Of a DNA stretch of 64,000 nt, positions 44,201-52,300 are shown in pieces (the first letter of the stretch is position 1; each line of letters opens with the position of its first letter). The notes under the pieces were generated by a model. It had not been told where the DNA came from. It did not search any database and saw only the letters and a program-made list of their open reading frames with translations. Source of the stretch: Rhodobacter aestuarii (lineage in GTDB: Bacteria > Pseudomonadota > Alphaproteobacteria > Rhodobacterales > Rhodobacteraceae). A program made the position numbers and the translations under genes. Where the stretch lies: positions 62,001 through 126,000 of the forward strand of contig NZ_FTOG01000001.1 in NCBI RefSeq assembly GCF_900156655.1, written 5' to 3'.

Positions 44201-45820
44201 GTCTGTGACTTCGACCTGGATTTTGTAGGTTTTTTGCGTCTCGTAATCGGGGGAGCCGTTGAAGCGGAGCACACCGGTCGCGGCATCAATGGTGAAAGCA
44301 TCCGCGTCACCGCCCGAGGTGAGCGCATAACTCAGCGTATCGCCATCTTGGTCGCGCGCCGTGACCGTGACGACTTCTGCGTCGACAGTATTTTCGGCGA
44401 TTTCGGGGCTGCTATCGAATTTTCCAAAGCGCGGCGCGTCATTGGCGTCGGTGATCGTCACGGTCACTTGGCGCGCGGTGCTTTCCAGACCATCATCGGC
44501 GGTAACGGTGAAACGGAAGCTCGCCTTTTCTTCGAAATCCGGTTGGTCGAGGAAGGTCACTTCGCCGGAGGCTTCATCAATGAAGAATTTATCCGCATCG
44601 GGGCCCGTCAAGCCGTAGGTGATCGTATCACCATCGGCATCGGTCGCGGCTGCGGTCAAAACGACAAGCGTGCTGGTATCTTCCGAGACCGTCACCTGAC
44701 CGCTCCAATCCGTCATTTCAGGGGCGGCGTTGGTGGCAATGTCTTCCACCATGGCGGCGGCAACCCCATCATCCCCAAGAGGGATATTCCCTGAGCCGGA
44801 TTGATTTGCTTCAGCCAAAGCTGCGGCTTTGGCTTGTTCAATCAACTCAACAACCAGTTGATAGGCTGGGACCATCTCGCCATCACCCAAATCTGTGACG
44901 GCCGCAATTTGCATCAAGACTTCTTCGAGGGCATTGATCAGGTCAGCTTGCAACCCCGAAAGAACTTGGTGTGTTACGCCACCTTCGGCTTCTTGCACCA
45001 CTTCCTTGGCGAGCAGATCGTCAATCACCTGATAGATCATCGCGCCGATCGAGTCAAAATCGTCGTCCAATCGACCGGCCACGACTTCTTGCACAAGGTC
45101 ATATGCGGTTTCGCCTTCAAGGCCTGCGGCTTCCAGTACGGCGGTCAAGGTATCAACAATCGCCATGATCTGTTGGGCGCGGCCTTCCGCCACCAACGCG
45201 AGGGTGGGGTCGGTTCCGTCCGCATAGGGGTTGAAGGTCGTCGGATCGAATTCCCCTGCCTCAAGCCCCAAAAGCGTGCCCAAAGCGTCTGCGGACCAGC
45301 CCTCTTCTTGCATCATCGTGGTATAAGCGCTGATGACGGTCGAGCCAGCCGGCGCGGTAAAGGTCTCGCCCTCGCCGTACACTCGGCCCGAGGTGGTATC
45401 GACCGCGCCTTCCAGATTGGCGATGATGGGGGCGCCGGGGTCGATGTCGCCATCGGCCAGCAGGAAGCTCCCGTCGGAGCCGGTGATGCCATAGGCTTCA
45501 CCTTCGTCGAAGACACCGTTGTCGTTGTTATCCGAGAACACAAAGGCCCCTTCCACCGGGCCCTTCACAACAACGCCGCTGGTTCCGTTGGCCGAAGACC
45601 CGGAGCCGCCGCTGCCTCCGCCTTGACAAGCGGCCAAGGCGAGCACCGAAACCGTCGCCATGCCGCCTTGGGCCAGTCGACGTTGCGCCTTGAAAGGGGT
45701 GGGGCGGGCGCGCAGTGCGGACCCGTCTGTTTTGGCTGCAACGATCGGTTCGATCGAAGAGAAAAGCGCGAACTGATCCGCAGCCACGGTGATGCGGTCA
45801 AAAGTGACGGTGTCTTTCAT
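41207..45820 (-). CDS. Giant cadherin-repeat adhesin, probable type I secretion substrate
   Basis: 1537 residues from ATG 45820; a TTG at 45838 would add six residues. N-terminus: polar 45-residue stretch, then a hydrophobic segment ending in a lipobox-like ALAAC (C65) and a Gly/Ser-rich linker. Then SdrD/carboxypeptidase-like domain (GAFVFSDNNDNGVFDEGEA), helical region (about 150-350), and seven cadherin-type repeats of about 100 residues, each with DENT-, DxDGD- and DxNDAP-type Ca2+ sites. The C-terminal third is acidic and Asp-rich. No GGxGxD RTX repeats are visible. It ends LDSQVLATS without positive charge, compatible with a type I signal. First gene of the secretion operon. GC looks lower than neighbours. 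Confidence 0.85.
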   Translation of the reverse strand: MKDTVTFDRITVAADQFALFSSIEPIVAAKTDGSALRARPTPFKAQRRLAQGGMATVSVLALAACQGGGSGGSGSSANGTSGVVVKGPVEGAFVFSDNNDNGVFDEGEAYGITGSDGSFLLADGDIDPGAPIIANLEGAVDTTSGRVYGEGETFTAPAGSTVISAYTTMMQEEGWSADALGTLLGLEAGEFDPTTFNPYADGTDPTLALVAEGRAQQIMAIVDTLTAVLEAAGLEGETAYDLVQEVVAGRLDDDFDSIGAMIYQVIDDLLAKEVVQEAEGGVTHQVLSGLQADLINALEEVLMQIAAVTDLGDGEMVPAYQLVVELIEQAKAAALAEANQSGSGNIPLGDDGVAAAMVEDIATNAAPEMTDWSGQVTVSEDTSTLVVLTAAATDADGDTITYGLTGPDADKFFIDEASGEVTFLDQPDFEEKASFRFTVTADDGLESTARQVTVTITDANDAPRFGKFDSSPEIAENTVDAEVVTVTARDQDGDTLSYALTSGGDADAFTIDAATGVLRFNGSPDYETQKTYKIQVEVTDGIATETQEITVSVTDANDAPVMEQWQSNLTVDENIADPALVTAQASDEDGDTLSYALSGDDASAFTIDAATGAISFKDTPNYEEQASYSFTVTASDGNGGTVDQAVSVAITDVNDAPVFDDWESALSVAENTTNLFLVDATATDEDAGATLSYALSGADDAAFTIDSATGAISFKASPNYEAKDSYSVTVSVFDGANTVTRDITVTVEDVPEAPEITAISPTEVDENTIDFSFTVSAIDQDSTGLTFALEGDDKDAFSLGPTAIAENVGGYGGSAQVSVALNTPPDYEMQDQYALTIVVSDGVNETRENVTITVQDVDERPVWTVTPDEFVIVDENTTDLLVTTALAEDPEGQSIIYSLLGTNPDAFSINQSTGEISFKVSPDYETEQQYNLTVIATQADGQLARPSFVTIWVEDVNEAPELMLSAESVTLSEDLDGDTYVLNALASDVDRGDEVTLSLTGVDAKYFHIDQDSGDIEFSGKAPYPDYEAKSEYSFTVVATDKGGLSDSQDVTVSLTNVDPLVHLTVDTTLFATAGASYEAALSTVEGATAEFFASYPAWSMVLDDIFSTGLDDLSPTVSSSGITVTSNISGNSVAFNFVNFNPDSVESLITTIQNFSASGDFNDLTISGGFVSMEIKDSNGDLLASLSNTANGMEFFIEGVTTGQMDTLVLNGSFGNQIVDYIALWETIETVALDPSATDLDGALTLLSGLNDLIDMTGISMMAQGTTLATVSLDSTDTAQSLTYTLGDHVFTIAVDGLPGLIEGMIDAAGGAEAFIDAAMAGFYVESGEWNPGQQQIGDTTVNYTETYEELSIFYHFTSTYYEYGDGPSSGYYWIDEESNILGWSETWEGGIDPELSGEPSYIDGWGFDGFGNWLTEAEYVALHDILSNIQDYLGDLDDGINALALSIDYSIAGDSVLSLDVDKIADFFAAVQDSQVGPGDPSQLIAEYTADDGTTPVTELSNPGEDWAITLVGLEADDLSSFAGGFLDSQVLATS

Positions 45821-46392
45821 CGAACGAATAGCCCCCAATAAACTTAGGGCAGCAAAAGGCCGCCCTTAGATACTGGTCAAATTCTGCACCTCGCGCGGCG
45901 CGCCACTCGAATTCTTTCGACAGCCGGAAATCGGCCTAATAGCAATTGTCGCGCACCGCGGCCCCTCCCGAGCAGCCAAAGGTTTACGCAAAATCAACCA
46001 TCAACATAATTGTGAGGGTTCTTGATTCCTGTCAATTACTGAAAACCTTAGTTTATGGGCCTTTTCTGCCTGCTTGCCACCCATTGGTTGAGCGGCTGTT
46101 CTCTGGCAAGCGCTAAGGCGGAATCGCTTGGCAGTGCTTGCGCGCCTGTCCGTCCATTCCCCAACGGGGGAATTGTGGGCATGGCTTTGAAACGCCACGC
46201 TAGGCCCGTCGCACCGACGCCAAGGGGCCGCAATGGGGCGGTTGCCTGCTTTTGTGGGCCATAAACCCGTTACAGATTCGCGGTAAACCTTTGCTTAATA
46301 TTTGGAGCGCTCGGGATTTTCCTTCGCTCTAGCACCGCTTCTAACGCGCAACCCGCTGGCTTGCGTAAATCAAACATATTGCGAGGGATAAC
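45821..46392. promoter_or_regulatory. 572-base divergent region between adhesin and exoenzyme
   Basis: AT-richer than its surroundings and without a supportable gene. It should hold both promoters. A single CTGTCAA at 46029 is a Pho-box half-site, but the second half is absent at the right spacing. GAGGGA before 46393 is the ribosome binding site of the exoenzyme. Confidence 0.4.
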
Positions 46393-49300
46393 ATGGTTCG
46401 TTCCGTCACGCAGGTTTTCATCAACGAAATCCATTACGACAATTTGGCAGGTGACGAGAACGAGTTCGTCGAGATTGTCGGTCCGGCTGGGGCCGACCTC
46501 TCAGGTTGGTCGCTGGTTCTGTACAACGGCAATAACGCCAGCAGTGGGGCGGCTTACGTTACGATTGCACTGTCCGGTAGTCTTGCCGATGAGGGCGCGG
46601 GCTATGGCACCCGGTCTTTTGCCGCGTCAGGGCTTCAAAACGGCCCCCGCGATGCGATTGCCTTGGTCAATGCCTTGGGCGAGGTGGTTCAGTTCCTCAG
46701 CTATGAAGGTGAAATGACCGCCGCAGATGGCCCGGCGGCGGGGCTGAACTCGAGCGATATTGGCGTTGCGGAAACGGGCAACACGCCTGTGGGGCAGTCC
46801 TTGCAGCTTACGGGCACAGGGGCGGTCTATGAAGATTTCAGCTGGACCGCGCCAGCGGTGAACTCTGCGGGAACGATCAATGCCGGGCAGAGTTTCGTGG
46901 GCGGCGCCGTGACGCCGGTATTTTCAATCGCTGATGCGCAGGTGACAGAGGGCGATGCGGGCACCGTCGAGATGGTCTTCACCGTCACGCGCAGCGATGC
47001 CACGGGCAGTGCAACGGTCGATTGGGCGAGTGCCGATGGCACCGCGCTTGCGGGCGAGGATTATGTTGCCGCTGCGGGCACTATTAGCTTTGCCGATGGG
47101 GAGGCCGAACAGCAGCTTCGTGTCACCGTCACTGGCGACACGGTGCGGGAGGCGCATGAAACCCTCACCGTCACGCTGTCAAATCCTTCGGCGGGCTCTG
47201 GCATTTCGGTGGCGACCGCGACAGGGACGATCTTGAATGATGAGATCACCCTGATCTCTGAAATTCAGGGAACGCCGACGACGCAGGGCACGAACCTTGT
47301 GAGCGGCAATGACAATGGCGATGCCAGCCCGTTGCTGGGGCAGACCGTCACTGTTGAAGCGATTGTGGTGGGGGATTTCCAAAACGGCGATGCCGACACG
47401 GCGCGCAATCTGGGGGGCTTTTACCTGCAAGAAGAAGATACCGATGCCGATGGCAATGCGCTGAGTTCGGAAGGGATTTTCGTCTACGACGGCAGCTTTG
47501 GCACCGATGTGCAAATTGGTGACAAAGTGCGCGTCACCGGTGTTGTGGGGGAATATTTCGGCCAGAGCCAGATTGGTTCGGTCAGTTCGGTGCAGGTACT
47601 TTCCTCGGGCAATACGCTGCCCACAGCGGCGGTGATTACGCTTGGTGGCGATGTGAGCTTGGCCCAAGATGGGGGCTATCAGGCCGATCTGGAGGCCTAT
47701 GAAGGGATGCGCGTCACCGTGGCCAACACGCTGACGATCACCGAGCAATATAACCTCGACCGTTTCAATGAGATGACCCTGTTTGATGCCAACGGGTTTG
47801 AACAGACCGGGCCGGGGGGCACGACCTTGGTGGGCGCGCGGCCGTTCCAATATACCCAATTCAATGACCCCGATGCGGCGGGCTATGATGCTTATCTGGC
47901 CGCGGTCGCTGCACGCCAGATCGTTTATGATGATGGGCTGAACGCGCAAAACCAAGCCATTGACCTGCTGGACGGGCTGCAAGGCTATTCCGCGGCCACC
48001 GCGCCGTCGATGGGGGATACGATCACCGATCTGAGCGGGGTGCTCGATTATCAATGGGCGGGAAATTCTGCCTCTAGCGCGACGTGGCGCATCCGTTCCA
48101 CCGAAGATGGCGAGAATACCTTCGAAGATACCAATGCCCGCCCTGATGCGGTGGCGAGTGTTGCGGGTGACATCAAAGTTGCCAGCTTCAACGTGTTGAA
48201 TTTCTTCACCTCGATTGATGGCAGCGGCGTTGAGGGCGTGGGGGAGACGCTCGACCAGCAGGCCCGTGGGGCCGACAGCACCGAAGAATATGACCGCCAG
48301 TTGCAGAAATTGGTTTCGGCAATCTCGGGGCTTGGGGTCGATATCATTGGCTTATTGGAGTTGGAAAACGACTTCTTTGATGGCGGCTTGGCCCCGGCTG
48401 ATGGCATGGCGCAAGGGGATCGGGGCATTGCCATTGCCGCGCTGGTGGCCGCACTGAATGCCGCCGAAGGCAGCGAGGTTTGGGGATGGGTTGATCCCGG
48501 CCAAGAGTTCGCCGGGGATGATGCCATCGCGGCAGGGATGATCTACCGCACTGACAAAGTGATGTTGGCTGCGGGCACCACCACCGCGATCTTGACCGAT
48601 GCCGAGGTCGATCCGGGGCTGATCGGCCAAAGCACGGTTGGCGGTATCTTTAATGGCGACAGCACCTCGCGCGCGCCGATTGCCGCGACCTTCGCGACGC
48701 TGGAGGGCGACGCGGAAATGACCGTTGTCGTGAACCACTTCAAATCGAAGGGGGGCACTGGCATGGGTGCGGATGCCGATGCGGGCGATGGCGCGGGCGC
48801 GTTTAACAATCAGCGCCTGCTGGCGGCACAGGCGCTTGATGCTTGGCTCGACACCAACCCGACCGGTTCGGCGACCGAAAACCTGCTGCTTTTGGGGGAT
48901 TTCAACGCCTATGCCTCGGAAGATCCGATTGCCTATCTGACTGGCTACGCGGGCTTTGTGAACGTGGTCGCGGAATTTGTGGAGGCGGGCTATTCCTACC
49001 TCTTTGATGCGATGCTTGGCACGCTTGATTACGCGCTGGCCTCGGTCTCTCTCTTCAATGCCATTGTCGGTGCGGCGGAATGGAACATCAACGCCGATGA
49101 GGCCGACGCGCTTGATTACAACCTCGATTATGGCCGCGACGGCAGCTATTTCGATGGCACCGATCCTTATCGTGCCTCGGACCATGATCCGCTGATCCTT
49201 GGCATCGCGCTGCCCGAGAGCCCGCTTGAGGTCACGACTTATGCCGGGCCAAGCTACACGGGCGAGATTGCCGCGACCGGTGCGCTCAATGCGACCCATC

Positions 49301-52300
49301 TGGCGTCGCTCACCCTGAACGGGGCCGAGATTGCGGCCTTTACCGCCAATACGCTGATCGTCTCTTCGGGGAACGGGCTGCAATTGGTCGATATCACCGA
49401 TATCGCCGATCCTGCGACCCCGGCCCCTGTGATGTCGATTGATCTCGTGACCGATTTTGGCCTGACGTCGAATGATGTTTCCTCGGTTGCGGCGCATGGT
49501 TCGCTGATCGCTGTGGCGGTCATCAGCGCCGATCCGACCGCGCCGGGGCAAGTGGCGATCCTCAATATCGAGACCAACGCGCTTGGGATCTACACCACCG
49601 GCTCGCATCCCGATGCGGTGACCTTCTCGCCCGATGGCACCAAAGTCCTTGTGGCGAACGAGGGCGAACCGGTGGATATCGACACGTTCAACCCCAAAGG
49701 GGGCGTGACGGTGATCGACATTTCCGCCGGGGCAGATGCCGGTGTGGCCACGCAGGTCGATTTCACCGCCTTTGACGGCCAAGAAGATGCCCTGCGCGAA
49801 GCGGGTGTTCGGATCTTTGAAGGCCAAAGCGTTTCGGATGATGTGGAGCCCGAATATATCGCCGTGTCGAAAGACGGGCTGACGGCGATGGTCACGCTGC
49901 AAGAAGCCAATGCGATTGCGGTGCTGGATCTGACCACCAACACTTTCACCCAGATCATTCCGCTCGGCGGCAAAGATTTCTCGGGCTTGCTCGCCGATTT
50001 CTCGGATAAAGACGGCGGGATCAACCTGACCACGGGCAACCCGGTGATCGGCCAGTTCATGCCCGATGCGATTGCCTCTTATCTCGGGCTGGATGGCAAG
50101 ACCTATTACGTGATCGCCAATGAGGGCGATGATCGCGATGATTTCGTGTCCGTGGATAGCGCGCGGCTGAAAGACCTCGACCTCGATGATGCCACTTATC
50201 CCGATGAAGCCGCGCTTTTGGCGGATGAGGCGCTGGGCCGGCTCAATGTCTCGTCCTCTGGGCTGCTCAATGGCGACACCGATGGCGATGGTGATATCGA
50301 CCAAATCCTGACCTATGGTGCGCGGTCCTTCTCGATCCTTGATGAAACCGGCGCGATGATCTTTGACTCGGGCGATGCGATTGAACGCATCATCGCCGAG
50401 CAATTCCCGGGGCTTTGGGATGATGGCCGCTCGGATAACAAGGGCGCCGAGCCCGAGGGCGTGACCATCGGCGTGATTGGCACCCAGACCTATGCCTTTG
50501 TCGGGCTGGAACGCGCAAACACTACGCTGATCTTTGATGTCACCGATCCGGCAGATGTCAGCTTTGTCACGGCCGCAGGCACTGTGGGGGACACCAGCCC
50601 AGAAGGGACGCTCTTTATTCCGGCGGTGGAAAGCCCGACCGGCACCGCGCTTTACGTGGCCAGCAACGAAGGTTCCGGCACGATTGGGATTTATCAGATC
50701 GAGGAAAACACTGCGCAAACGGCGACCTTGCACGTGAGCGAGGTGTGGGTGGGCCAAGAAGGCGAGGATCTGACCGCTGATTGGTTTGAAATCGTCAATA
50801 CCAGCGACATTGCCTATGACGCGGCGACGATGGGTTCCCTCTATTACGATGACGACAGCGCCGATCCTGCGGCGGCAGATATGGTGGAAGGTCTTTCCAC
50901 CTTGGCACCGGGGGAAAAGGCAATTGTGGTGATTGGCACCGAGGCTGACGCGTTCCATTTTGCGCAGGTTTGGGGCAATAGTATCGACCTTAGCGCGGTG
51001 CAGATCGTTTGGACCGATGGGGCTGGCCTTGGCCAAAACGGCGATACCGTCACCTTGTGGATGGGCAACCCGCAGCAATCTGGCACGCTGATTGAAAGCG
51101 TGGTTGTTCCGGGGCCGGTGGTCAGTGGCGCGTCCTATGATGTGTTGCTGGGGGCAGAAAGCACTGTGGGCAATGCGTCGGGGGCTGTGGCGACAGACCG
51201 GACGGCGGGCACAGATGGCACCGAGCCTGCGGTGGGCTCGCCCGGTCATATTGTGGGGGAGGCGGCGCCGCCCGCGCAAAACTTCACCCTCGAACTGCTG
51301 CATTTCTCGGATCAAGAAGCCTCGACTTCGGCGCTTGCGGATGCGCCGCGGCTTTCGGCGGTTCTCAATGCGCTCAAAGCGCAGGATCTGGGCAATGACG
51401 GAGTGGCCGATAACACGCTGGTGCTTTCCTCGGGGGATGCCTATCTCGGTTCGCCCTTCTATACCGCCTCGGCCAATGTCTTTGGCTCAAACGGGATCGC
51501 CGATATCTTGATCCAAAACGAGTTGGGCGTGCAGGCGATGAGCCTTGGCAACCACGAGTTTGACTTCGGCACCGCCAATCTGGCTGGTCTGATCTCTGGT
51601 TCGGCTAGCGGCTCCGATCTGGATGGCAATGACTTCACCGGCGCGGCCTATCCCTACCTTTCCACCAACCTCGATTTTTCGACCGATGCAAACCTTGCGC
51701 CCCTTGAAGTGACGGGCGGTCAGGCACCGCAAGCGGGCACGGTGACCTCCTCGGTGGTGCTCACCGTCGATAGCGCGCAAACCGGCACCACGGAATTGAT
51801 CGGCGTTGTCGGGGCGACCACGCCGACCCTGGGGCGGATTTCCTCGCCCGGCGGGGTGGGTATTTCGCCAGACAGCTTTGATAACCAACCGACGCCCGCG
51901 CAATTGGACGCGCTTGCCGCCGAAATTCAGGCAGAGGTCGATACGCTGCTGGCGGCCAACCCCTCGATGAACAAGGTGATCTTGCTCGCCCATATGCAGA
52001 TGATCGGCATTGAAGAGGCGCTGGCGACCCGGCTCTCGGGGGTGGATGTGATCGTTGCGGGGGGCTCGAACACACGGCTCTTCGACGATGATGACCGGAT
52101 GCGCGACGGCGATACCGATCAGGGTCAATATCCGTTCTTCACCACCGATGCCGATGGCAACCCGATTGCGGTGGTCAACACCGATGGCAGCTACAAATAT
52201 GTTGGCCGCCTTGTGGTCGATTTCGACGAAAACGGTCACATCATTACCGACAGCTATGATGAAACCGTCTCGGGCGCCTATGCCACCGATGCGCAAGGCG

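Noticed and set aside
43481-44794. Plus-strand open frame opposite the cadherin adhesin
   Set aside because: Repeats in it mirror the cadherin repeats on the other strand; no ribosome binding site or family.
46029-46045. Pho box upstream of the exoenzyme (CTGTCAATTACTGAAAA)
   Set aside because: Only the first half matches; the second CTG is 10 rather than 11 bases away and the rest differs.
46055-46264. Small plus-strand frame in the adhesin/exoenzyme gap
   Set aside because: No ribosome binding site, unusual composition, no family; region is more likely regulatory.
48352-51315. Very long minus-strand open frame inside the giant exoenzyme
   Set aside because: Antisense of well-recognised nuclease and propeller domains; composition is typical of a high-GC shadow frame.
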